64,000 nucleotides of DNA from P36-A1 sp049478495 (GTDB taxonomy: Bacteria > Bacillota_I > Bacilli_A > JAJDGJ01): assembly GCF_049478495.1 (NCBI RefSeq), contig NZ_CP168083.1, forward strand, positions 1,240,001 to 1,304,000, given 5' to 3'. The position numbers were made by a program, and so were the translations under genes. The notes below the pieces were generated by a model, which had not been told where the DNA came from, did no database searches, and saw nothing but the letters and a program-made list of their open reading frames with translations. Every line of letters begins with the position of its first letter. Within the stretch, counting starts at the first letter, position 1. Shown piece after piece: positions 18,586-27,606 of the stretch.

Positions 18586-19086
18586 ATGAACGAGTTAAGT
18601 GTTTATATTACCAATCTTGGCAAATACAATGAAGGTGAAATAGTCGGTGCGTGGTTTAATTTACCCGTTGATTTTGAAGAAGTAAAAGAAACAATTGGGC
18701 TAAATGACGAATATGAGGAATTTGCAATTCATGATTACGAGCTACCAGTTAAGATCAGCGAGTATACATCAATAAATGAATTAAATGAACTTGCATCAAA
18801 ACTTCAGGAGCTTGAAGGAACACCAATTTATGATTGTATAGATGAAATTATGAATAATTGGTTTAATATATTAGATGAAATCATTGAACATCAAGTTGAC
18901 ATTATTTGTTATAGTGATTGTCATTCCACGGAAGATTTAGCACGATATTTTATCGAAGAACTAAGACTTTTTGGAGAAATATCAGATAAGTTAGAACCAT
19001 ATATCGATTACATGAAACTTGGAAGAGATTTAGATATTGAAGGTAATTATATTCTAAGCAAAAATGGTGTTTTGGAATATAATTAA
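18586..19086 (+). CDS. ardA: ArdA antirestriction protein (Tn916 Orf18 type)
   Basis: A 166-aa, strongly acidic protein matching ArdA: N-terminal LSVYITNLGKYNEGEIVGAWFNLP, then IHDYELP, NELNELASKLQEL and a C-terminal acidic helix region (LEPYIDYMKLGRDLDIEGNY). ArdA mimics B-form DNA and blocks type I restriction-modification enzymes, protecting incoming transferred DNA. It is intact, with AGAAAGGAG upstream. Its place after TcpD and before TcpE follows the Tn916 order, except that a 2.8-kb defence-like cassette is inserted directly downstream. Confidence 0.9.
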   Translation: MNELSVYITNLGKYNEGEIVGAWFNLPVDFEEVKETIGLNDEYEEFAIHDYELPVKISEYTSINELNELASKLQELEGTPIYDCIDEIMNNWFNILDEIIEHQVDIICYSDCHSTEDLARYFIEELRLFGEISDKLEPYIDYMKLGRDLDIEGNYILSKNGVLEYN

Positions 19087-19129
19087 TATTAGTTTAAAAC
19101 GGCTTATAGATTAGCAGACTCTTTTTTGG

Positions 19130-19135
19130 TATAAT
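19130..19135 (+). promoter_or_regulatory. -10 box of the nuclease/SMC cassette
   Basis: TATAAT, 29 bases before the nuclease ATG and after the ardA stop. The -35 region is weak (TAGATT with 17 spacing). With the terminator at 21917 it suggests the cassette is its own transcription unit. Confidence 0.5.
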
Positions 19136-19163
19136 TAAAAAAACTATAATAAGGGGTGAACTT

Positions 19164-20222
19164 ATGAAAGAGCACTATATGAGATATACATCTGATTTAG
19201 CTGGTTCAAGGACTAAAAATAGATTTAGAGTAGAATTACTTTGGGGGCTTGATAAAATCTTCACTCAATATAAGCAAAATAAAGATTTCAAAGTTATTTT
19301 TGACTATGTTTGCGATATAGAGTTACATACAACTGAAACATTTGAATTTTATCAAGTTAAAACTTCATCTAAAAAACAACATACGGTTGCGAAACTATGT
19401 GAACGAAAAAAAAGCAAAGATATTCAAGTCAGCTCTATTCTTGGAAAACTGTATTCTTTGAGGTTAGAAGATGAGAAAAATAATGCTCCAACTTCAAAAC
19501 TAGCTATAGTTTCTAATCATGCTCTAAAAGAATTAAATTCAGTGACAGAGTATAATGTCGAAATCCCATTTAGCGAATTAACAAAAGTACAGCAAGAAAT
19601 AATTAAAAAAAATTTAAATAATGAATTTCCTGAAAAATCAGATATTTGTCTTGATAATATTTATTACATCAAGACTGACATCCCTATTGAAAATCCACAT
19701 GAAATATTACTTGGAAGAACGTCTTATTTTTTTGAAGAGACAATGAATGAAGAATTACTTAGACCAAAAGTATTATTCAATTTATTGACAGATGAAATTC
19801 AAAGTAAAGCATGTTATGAAAAATCATGTCAAACATATGATGAGCTTATAGAAAAAAAATCACTTTCAGGACATAAAATCGAAGAAATTCTAAATAGATT
19901 CACAGAAAAAAATAAACAAATTACAGATTTATGTAAATGTGAAATAAGTACACATATTACAAATTTTAAAAATAGAATAAAATGGAAAGAATCCCTAAAG
20001 AGAATGGTATACGATTTACAAAATGATGAACAACGTAAATCAATAGAGCTGAGTATTCTCGAAAAAATCAGTGAGGATAAATTGCAAGACTCAATTCTTG
20101 AAACAATTGATTTATTGGTCGATGAAAGCAACGCATTATTTCCAATCGAATATTCAACTATAGACAAAAAAACTTTAGTATTGATTACTTTAAAAAAATG
20201 GGAGGAAAATATGTATGAATAG
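19164..20222 (+). CDS. DUF4297 (Cap4-type) nuclease, Lamassu LmuA-like
   Basis: A 352-aa protein whose first ~170 residues fit the DUF4297 dsDNA endonuclease domain: TSDLAGSRTKNRFRVELLWGL, then a PD-(D/E)xK-type core with Asp51/Glu53 in CDIEL and Gln64-x-Lys66 in FYQVKTSS, followed by VSSILGKLYSL. The remainder is helical and probably contacts the partner. It overlaps the SMC-like ATPase gene by 8 bases. Nuclease plus SMC/Rad50-like ATPase is the core of Lamassu and related ABC-type defence systems, in which the ATPase senses abnormal DNA and unleashes the nuclease. No third (LmuC) gene is present. It is undamaged inside a decayed ICE. Confidence 0.75.
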   Translation: MKEHYMRYTSDLAGSRTKNRFRVELLWGLDKIFTQYKQNKDFKVIFDYVCDIELHTTETFEFYQVKTSSKKQHTVAKLCERKKSKDIQVSSILGKLYSLRLEDEKNNAPTSKLAIVSNHALKELNSVTEYNVEIPFSELTKVQQEIIKKNLNNEFPEKSDICLDNIYYIKTDIPIENPHEILLGRTSYFFEETMNEELLRPKVLFNLLTDEIQSKACYEKSCQTYDELIEKKSLSGHKIEEILNRFTEKNKQITDLCKCEISTHITNFKNRIKWKESLKRMVYDLQNDEQRKSIELSILEKISEDKLQDSILETIDLLVDESNALFPIEYSTIDKKTLVLITLKKWEENMYE

Positions 20223-21909
20223 TCTTATTATCAATAACCTATATATATACTCAAATAGCGAAAAAATCGCAAAACATGTTGCATTTTCTAAAGATATAAA
20301 CATAATTACCTCAAGTCAGGTAGACGGGAACAAGAGGGGTAAATCACTTATACTTAAAAGCATTTACTATACACTTGGAGCAGAGCCATTTTTTGATAAA
20401 ATGTTGGAGCAAAATCAAAAAATATTTATTTTGGAATTCTCCATTAAAAATAATATTTATTTTATATTAAGAACTTGTAAACTATTTAAGATTTTTAATT
20501 CTAACAATGATTTACTCTTAATGACTACAAGTGCCAGTGAACTCGCTGAAAAACTATATGAGCTATTTCAATTCAAAATTATGTTGCCGAAAAGAGGTTC
20601 AAATGAACTTGTGATAGCACCACCTGCATATGCATACTTGTTAAATTATATTGACCAAGATAAAATGGATGGTAGCAAATTCAACTCTTTTGGCTCACTA
20701 CAGCAGTTTAAAGATTTTAAAACAGATTTAATTTTCACTCATTTCGGGGTATTAGATGAACTGTATTTCAATTTAATCAATCAAATTGATACCTGTACTA
20801 ACAAAATTTCCCGTCTAAAAGAAGAGCTAGCACTTATAAATAATTTAATAAACAAAATAAATGAAGATATGAAATCAAATAATAGCATACCCTCTACTAA
20901 CTCTGATACTTTAGAATATGAAATTCAGAAAAATGAAAAACATTATGAAAGTATTTATAATAAATTAAATAAAGCAAAAGAAAAACTTACACAATACAGA
21001 AATACAAAATTTGAGTTAGAAAAGATGTTAAAAGAAATTGATAAAAATATAAAACTAGTAAATAGAAATTTGAAAACGATCAAGTCTTCCCATACCTGTC
21101 CCCATTGTGATAGTGTTCTTGAAGATACTTTTGATTTAAGAGCTAATGAATATTCTAATGAAGAAGATTTAACATCATTAAAAATTGAATTTCAAGGGGA
21201 TTTAAATGTTCTGTTCGTTCAAATTGAAAAAGAGGAACAACACTATAAGGAACTTCTACAACTGTTGTCTGAGTATGAATCAAAAATTAATGCTATATCT
21301 ATTAATAAGGAAGAAATTCTTAAAATCCAAGGGTACTCGAATATAAAAACAAAGTTACTTAGAGATGAAAATGTCTTAATAAGCAAATCAAATAGTGAGG
21401 AAAACAAACTTAAAATATTGAAAAAAAAGAAAACAGAATATACTGACAAGAAAAAGAAAATAGATTTGAAATATTATGAATTTATGAAATCAGATGCTAT
21501 GAATTTCAGCTTGTCTGAAATTACAGATGAAGATATACAAGGAGTTAGCAAAAATTTAAGTGCTCAAGGTAGTAACAAATCTATTATTACATTAATTTGG
21601 CACTTCAACCTTCTTAAACTTAAATATTTGTTCAACGATTCAGTTATCAGATTTCCAATAATTTTGGATAGCCCAGCTGGAGCGGAATTAGACGATGATA
21701 ATGATGAAAGAGTTTTTAAATATTTATCAGATTGTAAATTTGATAATACCCAACACATTATTTCAACATTAGGTTTCGAAACGAAACAAAATAACTTTGG
21801 AGAAAATATTAACATTATAAAACTTACTAATCAAAAATATAAACTTCTAAATAATGATGATTACAATGAACATATTTGGTTACTAGACAAGTTGATGGAA
21901 ATACGATAA
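20215..21909 (+). CDS. SMC/Rad50-like ATPase, Lamassu LmuB-like
   Basis: A 564-aa ABC/SMC-type ATPase. It has a Walker A variant VDGNKRGKSLI near residue 43 (Asp replaces the first Gly), a coiled coil of roughly 190-290 and 310-425, and a zinc-hook-like CPHC at about residues 295-298 at its tip. An ABC signature variant LSAQGSNKS lies near 448 and Walker B FPIILDSPAG near 485, with Ser in place of the catalytic Glu, a form seen in several conflict-system ABC ATPases. The ATG lies inside the nuclease gene's end. It is the likely DNA-sensing partner of that nuclease. Full Lamassu membership needs a profile search. Confidence 0.75.
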   Translation: MNSLIINNLYIYSNSEKIAKHVAFSKDINIITSSQVDGNKRGKSLILKSIYYTLGAEPFFDKMLEQNQKIFILEFSIKNNIYFILRTCKLFKIFNSNNDLLLMTTSASELAEKLYELFQFKIMLPKRGSNELVIAPPAYAYLLNYIDQDKMDGSKFNSFGSLQQFKDFKTDLIFTHFGVLDELYFNLINQIDTCTNKISRLKEELALINNLINKINEDMKSNNSIPSTNSDTLEYEIQKNEKHYESIYNKLNKAKEKLTQYRNTKFELEKMLKEIDKNIKLVNRNLKTIKSSHTCPHCDSVLEDTFDLRANEYSNEEDLTSLKIEFQGDLNVLFVQIEKEEQHYKELLQLLSEYESKINAISINKEEILKIQGYSNIKTKLLRDENVLISKSNSEENKLKILKKKKTEYTDKKKKIDLKYYEFMKSDAMNFSLSEITDEDIQGVSKNLSAQGSNKSIITLIWHFNLLKLKYLFNDSVIRFPIILDSPAGAELDDDNDERVFKYLSDCKFDNTQHIISTLGFETKQNNFGENINIIKLTNQKYKLLNNDDYNEHIWLLDKLMEIR

Positions 21910-21916
21910 TTATACT

Positions 21917-21948
21917 ATAAGAGCCTTATGTGGCTCTTATTTTATTTT
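21917..21948 (+). terminator. Terminator of the nuclease/SMC cassette
   Basis: ATAAGAGCC / GGCTCTTAT stem with a 6-base loop and a following TTTATTTT. It closes the cassette before the ICE genes resume at 21965. Confidence 0.85.
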
Positions 21949-21964
21949 AAAAAAAGGAAACAAA

Positions 21965-22357
21965 ATGAAAAAAATAAGAAGTTACACCAGTATCTGGTTG
22001 GTAGAAAAAGTCATATATGCAATTAATGGTTTAAACTTACCATTTCCGGTTACATTTACACAAATGACATGGTTTGTATTGTCACTCTTTGTAGTGATGT
22101 TATTTAGTAATGTACCACCACTCTCTTGGGTTGATGGTGCAATTTTAAAATATACAGATATTCCTATTGGAATTACTTGGTTTATGAGTAAGAAAAGTTT
22201 TTATGGTAAGAAACCCTATGGATTTCTATAGTCTGTTATCTCCTACCTTGTAAAACCAAAAATATCTTATGAAGGTAAAAAGTTACAATGTGAAACCATA
22301 AAATTAAATGAACATATTACAACAGTTAGGAATGAAATGTTAGAATTATCAAATTAA
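21965..22357 (+). pseudogene. TcpE-type conjugation membrane protein (Tn916 Orf17), one stop
   Basis: The frame encodes SYTSIWLVEKVIYAINGLN, LPFPVTFTQMTWFVLSLF, NVPPLSWVDGAILKY and YGKKPYGFL, then a TAG stop at 22229. It continues in frame with SVISYLVKPKISYEGKK to a TAA at 22355. This matches the TcpE family in full length apart from the single nonsense codon. TcpE helps place the VirB4-like ATPase at the membrane. The ribosome site AAAAAGGAAA is intact. Confidence 0.85.
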
Positions 22358-22358
22358 A

Positions 22359-24690
22359 TATATTGAAAACAATTTGGTGTTTAATCATCAAAGAAAATGT
22401 TTTGCCTATTATGAATTAATACCCTACAACTATTCTTTTCTATCTCTTGAGCAGAAATTTATAGTACATGATAATTTCAGGCAACTGATTGCACAAAATC
22501 GTGATGACAAAATCCATGCACTGCATATTAGTATGAAATCAAGTATCAAAGAGGTGCAAGAGCAATCCCCAAAAGAAGTAACTGGAAACTAAAAGACATT
22601 GCATATCAAAAAATAGATGAAAAGAGTGAAGCATTAGTTTCTATGATTGGTGAATACCAAGTAAACTATCGCTTTTTTATTGGCTTTAAACTACTATTAA
22701 ATGAGCAAGAACTAAGTATTAAAAGTATTGATGAAGAACTATATCTTGCAATCTATGATTTTCTAAATGGAGCAAGTAACAAGTTAATGGGTGACTTTAT
22801 CTACATGAATGATGATGAAGTAAATAGATTCATGAAAATGGAACATCTATTGGAAAGTAAGATATCAAGAAGATTCAAGATTAGAAAATTAGACAAGATG
22901 ATTTCGGCAATATCTTAGACCACTTATACAATCAACACCAAGTAGGATATGAAAAATTATGAGTATCATTTACCCACTGAAAAAATCAATGGTAAGACTT
23001 TAGTTAAGCGGTGTGACTTACTTAAACCAACAAGATGCTTAATTGAAGAAAAATAACTCTATATCAAAATATCAAATGAGCATGAAACATCATATGTTGC
23101 TTGCTTTACGATTAACCCTATTATTGGAGGACTAGATTTTCCATCAAGTGAAATCTTCTATTATAAGCAACAACAATTTACATTCCCTATTGATACTTCA
23201 ATGAGCATTGAAACTGTCGGTAATAAAAAAGCATTATCTACCGTTCGTAATAAGAAAAAGAAGCTAAAAGATTTAGATTCTCACGCTTATGAAAGTGATA
23301 ATGATATCAGCAATAATATATTGGATGCATTAGATAGTGTCAATGAACTTGAAACAACACTAGATGCTAGTAATGAATTCATGTACAAACTAAGTTATTT
23401 GATTCGTGAATCTACATCTACTTTGGAAGAACTAACAAAAATATGCAATGAAGTAAAAGATTTTTACGATGATATGAGTATCTAGCTTGTTCGACCTTTT
23501 GGGGATATGCTAGTACTTCATAGTGAATTTCTATTTACTAGTAAACGTTACATGAATGATTATATTCAATACGTAACCTCAGACTTTATTGCCAGTCTTG
23601 GTTTTGTGCAACACAAATGTTAGGCGAGCGTGTGGCATCTATGTTGGATATAACTTAGACACAGGGTGAAATGTGTATTTGAAACCTGCCATTGCATCTC
23701 AAGGCGTAAAAGGATCAGTTACAAATGCACTTGCCTCTGCTTTCATTAGTTCATTAGGTGGTGGTAAATCATTCGCTAATAATAAGCTTGTATATTATGC
23801 TGTTCTTTATGGTGGACAAGTAGTTATTCTTGTCCAAAAATCTGAACGTGGCAAATGGAAAGAAACACTTCCTGAAATTGCACATGAAATTAACATTGTA
23901 AATCTAACCAGTGATGCGAAGAATAAAGGATTATTAGACCTTTATGTCATCTTGCAAAACACAAAGGATAGTGAAAATTTAGCAATTGATATCCTAACCT
24001 TTTTAACAGGGATTTCTTCAAGGGATGGGATAAAGTTTCCAATTCTTAGAAGAGCTATTCGTAATGTGACTTTAAATGAACAACGAGGATGACTTCTAAA
24101 AGTTATTGATGAACTAAGAAAAGAAAATAGTGAAGAAAGTAATGCGATTGCAGAACATATTGGAAGTTTTACGGATTACGATCTTGCTCATCTTCTATTC
24201 AGTGATGGAACGATTACACAATCCATTAGTTTAGAAAAACAGTTAAATATTATTCAAGTAGCTGACCTTGTCTTACCTGATGCTTCCTCTAATTTTTTAG
24301 AATACACAACCATGGAGCTATTAAGTGCTGCGATGCTAATTGATATTAGTACGTTTTCTCATGATTTCATCCACACAGACCGTTCTATCTTTAAAATCGT
24401 TGTTTAGATGAGGCTTATTCTTTCTTGCAAGTGGCACAAGGAAAAACACTTTCTATGAAGTTAGTGAAGGTTGGTCGAGCAATGAATGCTGTGGTGTACT
24501 TTGTAACGCAAAATTCAGATGATTTATTTGATGAGAAGTTAAAGAATAATTTAGGATTGAAGTTTGCTTTCCGTTCTACTGATATTAATGAAATTAAAAA
24601 AACACTAGAATTCTTTGGAGTTGATAAAGTAGATGAAAATAATCAAAAGCGACTTCGTAATTTAGAGAACGGACAATGTTTGATTAATAA
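22359..24690 (+). pseudogene. VirB4-like conjugation ATPase (TcpF/Orf16 class), decayed and cut by ISL3 copy 2
   Basis: Collinear fragments cover most of a Tn916 Orf16-type ATPase: YIENNLVFNHQRKCFAYYEL, HKLMGDF-like NKLMGDFIYMND, FDFPSSEIFYYKQQQFTFP, GSVTNALASAFISSLGGGKS (Walker A near 23750), INIVNLTSDAKNKGLLDLY, GISSRDG, IHTDRSIFKIV and ending QKRLRNLENGQCLI. Frame breaks occur near 22590, 22918, 23040, 23484, 23620, 24091 and 24407. The final ~20-30 codons and all genes beyond (Orf15 to integrase) are absent because ISL3 copy 2 begins at 24691. Confidence 0.85.
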
Positions 24691-26056
24691 GGTTCTATAA
24701 TTTATAGGGTGGAATAACAATTTCAAGTATTGCTTGAATTGTTATCCACCCTTAAATTGTTAATATAAAGAAAAAGACATTTATCTTTGTTATAATTTAA
24801 GCGACAAAACTAAATTAAGGAGATAAATGTCATGATTAATAATAACATAATTAATAAAAACAATAAAGAATTAAAAGAAATTATTGGAATTAATGACTCC
24901 AATATTAATATATATAATTTTCAAGATGAAAAAATTAAAGATAATATTTCTAAAGTATTTTATGGAATTCTATTTTTTAATGATAATGTTTGCCCTAAAT
25001 GTAATAAAGTTCATAATAAATTTTATGTACATAATAAAAAAGTATCTCTTATTAAATTACCTATGGTTTCTGGTTTTGATGCTTATTTAAAGCTTACTAA
25101 AACTCGTTACAAATGTATGAAATGTAATAAAACTTTTATTCCTGCTAATAATCTAACAAATCCTGGGTGTTTTATTTCTAATAAAGTTAAATATCTAATT
25201 GCTCTTAAATTAACTAGTATGCTTACTTGTACTTATATTGCTCAAGATCACAATGTATCTACTCATACTGTTTTTAGAGTATTAGATACTTATGCAGAGG
25301 CTGCTAAATCTACTACTATTAAATCCTATTTACCAAAAGTACTTCATTTTGATGAGTTTAAATCTACTAAAGATGCTGATGGCAATATGTCCTTTGTTAT
25401 TATGGATGGTGAAAAAAGAAAGCTACTAGATATCGTAGAAAACAGACAAAAAGCTTACTTAGAGAACTATTTTAGCTACTATACAAAAGAAGCTATTGAT
25501 AATGTTGAATATATTGTAATTGATATGTATACGCCTTATATTGAAATCATTAAAAATGTCTTTACTAATGCTAAAATAATATTAGATAGATTTCATATTT
25601 ATCAGAATTTAACTAGAGCCTTTAATAAAACTAGAGTTGCAATTATGAATGCAGATGAAAAAAACAGAAATAAATTCAAAAATTTTTGGAAACCTATATT
25701 ACAGTTAAAAGAGAATCTTTCAGAAGTGATGTTTAAGCATGCAACCTTTAATTACAAGTTTACAAACAATAAAGCAATTCTAAATTATTTAATCGAGAAT
25801 ATTACGAATATATAAAAGATGGTTTCAATGTTGAGTATAATAATGGAATAATAGAAGGTACAATATCTAAATTCAAGAAGTTAAAAACAATATCTTGCGG
25901 GTTTAGAAGATTTGAAAGATTAAAAACTAGAATAATGATACAAGAATTATTAATTGTATAGAAAAAGCATAAAAAAAAGGATACAACATTTCTGTTATAT
26001 CCTGTACTAACTCATGTATCAAATTGTAAAAATTATACCTTATTTGACAAAATGCC
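24691..26056 (+). mobile_element. ISL3-family insertion sequence, copy 2 (internally deleted)
   Basis: Same ends and hairpins as copies 1 and 3. The right end carries ACCTTATTTGAC, shared with copy 1, where copy 3 has ACCCTATTTGAC, and is followed by the same TTTGTATT-TATTCCCACTC flank as copy 1. The left flank (ATTAATAA, inside the VirB4-like gene) does not match the right flank (TTTGTATT). The two ends therefore probably come from two different insertions joined by recombination. Confidence 0.8.
24832..25961 (+). pseudogene. ISL3 transposase with 151-base deletion
   Basis: Nearly identical to the copy 3 transposase up to codon 323 (NYLIEN). It then lacks the 151 bases corresponding to 57518-57668, which shifts the frame and ends the protein at a TAA after ENITNI (327 aa). 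The remaining 3' part, including the conserved IIEGTISKFKKLKTISCGF, is present but out of frame. The zinc ribbon and both catalytic Asp regions remain, but the C-terminal Glu domain is not translated. Confidence 0.9.
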
Positions 26057-26076
26057 TTTGTATTTTATTCCCACTC
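26057..26076. repeat. attR/attB: guaA 3' end repeat
   Basis: TTTGTATTTTATTCCCACTC, the partner of 10529-10548. It includes the guaA stop codon (TTA, minus strand) and the last three codons Glu-Trp-Glu. ISL3 copy 2 abuts it directly. Confidence 0.75.
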
Positions 26077-27606
26077 AATAGTACCTGGTGGTTTAGAAGT
26101 AATATCATATACTACTCTAGCTACTCCTGGTACTTCATTAATTATTCTAGTAGATATTTTAGCTAGTGATTTATGATCAATATCACAGAAGTCTGCTGAC
26201 ATTCCATCGATTGATGAAACTGCTCTAACTGCTACTACTTCTCCATATTGTCTTTGATCTCCAACTACTCCTACTGATTTTACTCCATTTAATAGCACTG
26301 CAAAGTATTGCCATGCATTGAATTTATCTGGACCTGCTTCTATTTCTTCTCTTACAATTGCATCTACATCTTGTAAAATAGCTACTTTATCAGGTGTTAC
26401 TTCATTCATTACTCTTATTCCTAGACCTGGACCTGGGAATGGTTGACGATATACCATATGTTCTGGCATTCCTAAGATTACTCCTAGTTTACGAACTTCG
26501 TCTTTAAATAATTCTCTTAATGGTTCTACTAAACCAAATTGTAAATCTTCTGGTAATCCACCTACATTATGATGAGATTTTATTGTTTCAGCTGTTTTTG
26601 TTCCTGATTCAATTACATCTGCATATATTGTTCCTTGAGCTAACCATTTAGCATTATCAATTGTTGAAGCTACTTCATCAAAGACATCTATGAAAGTTCC
26701 TCCAATTATTTTACGTTTTGCTTCTGGATCAGTAGCACCTTTTAATTTTTTAAAGAATAATTCTCTTTCATCTTTTACTATTAATTTAAGGTTCATGTGT
26801 GAGAACATTTTTTCTACTTGTTCTGCTTCATTTTTACGTAGTAAACCATGATTTACAAAGACACATGTTAGTTGTCCTGGTATTGCTTTTTCAAGTAAGT
26901 AAGCAACTACACTTGAATCTACACCACCACTTAAAGCTAAAATTACATTATCTTTTCCTACTTTAGCTCTAATATCATTTACTAATGTATCTACTATGTC
27001 TACCATTGACCATTTATCTTGAATATCGCATAGTTCGACAAAGTTTTTAAGTATTTGTCCACCAAATTGTGTATGTGTTACTTCTGGGTGGAATTGGATA
27101 CCATATATTTGTTTTTCATTATTTTCCATTGCTACAAATTCTGTATTATCTGAATGTGCAACTTTTGTAAATGATTCTGGAATACTAATAACTTTATCCA
27201 TGTGAGACATCCAAGTTACTTGTTTGTCTGCAGTATCTTTAAATAATGTAGATCCTTTTACATCATCAACACTAATTTCAGTTTTTCCAAATTCTTTTAC
27301 TGTACCTGGTACTACTTTACCACCTAATTCTTGTGATATAAGTTGCATTCCATAACATACTCCTAGAATTGGTACATTTAAATCAAAGATTCCTGGATTG
27401 ATTGTGAAGGCACCTTCTTCATATACTGAATTAGGTCCTCCTGAAAGTACTATTCCTTTTAATAATTTATCTTTTTTTAATTCTTCAATATCGATATCAT
27501 GATGTTGTAGTACTGAATATACTCCCATTTCTCTAATACGACGTACTATTAATTGGTTATACTGACTTCCATAATCTAGTACTAAAATATACTGTTTATC
27601 TATCAT
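26065..27606 (-). CDS. guaA: GMP synthase (glutamine-hydrolysing)
   Basis: A 513-aa enzyme converting XMP to GMP. It has an N-terminal class I glutamine amidotransferase domain with nucleophile Cys in GVCYGMQL and GIQFHPEVTH, an ATP-pyrophosphatase P-loop LALSGGVDSSV near residue 225, and a C-terminal dimerisation domain ending in the canonical KPPGTIEWE. It overlaps guaB by one base (TAATG), forming an operon read from the riboswitch at 28854. The 3' end has served as the attachment site of the adjacent ICE; the ending is fully restored, so the enzyme should be functional. Confidence 0.97.
   Translation of the reverse strand: MIDKQYILVLDYGSQYNQLIVRRIREMGVYSVLQHHDIDIEELKKDKLLKGIVLSGGPNSVYEEGAFTINPGIFDLNVPILGVCYGMQLISQELGGKVVPGTVKEFGKTEISVDDVKGSTLFKDTADKQVTWMSHMDKVISIPESFTKVAHSDNTEFVAMENNEKQIYGIQFHPEVTHTQFGGQILKNFVELCDIQDKWSMVDIVDTLVNDIRAKVGKDNVILALSGGVDSSVVAYLLEKAIPGQLTCVFVNHGLLRKNEAEQVEKMFSHMNLKLIVKDERELFFKKLKGATDPEAKRKIIGGTFIDVFDEVASTIDNAKWLAQGTIYADVIESGTKTAETIKSHHNVGGLPEDLQFGLVEPLRELFKDEVRKLGVILGMPEHMVYRQPFPGPGLGIRVMNEVTPDKVAILQDVDAIVREEIEAGPDKFNAWQYFAVLLNGVKSVGVVGDQRQYGEVVAVRAVSSIDGMSADFCDIDHKSLAKISTRIINEVPGVARVVYDITSKPPGTIEWE

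Noticed and set aside
11518..24690. Possible stop-codon recoding (TGA or TAA read as amino acid) in the ICE region
   Set aside because: All three stop codons interrupt these genes, frameshifts accompany them, and genes elsewhere in the window use normal stops. Decay explains it better.
9040..26056. Composite transposon formed by ISL3 copies 1 and 2
   Set aside because: There is no target duplication around the outer ends, both right ends share the guaA flank, and the interior starts with an att repeat. Recombination at an ICE site fits better.
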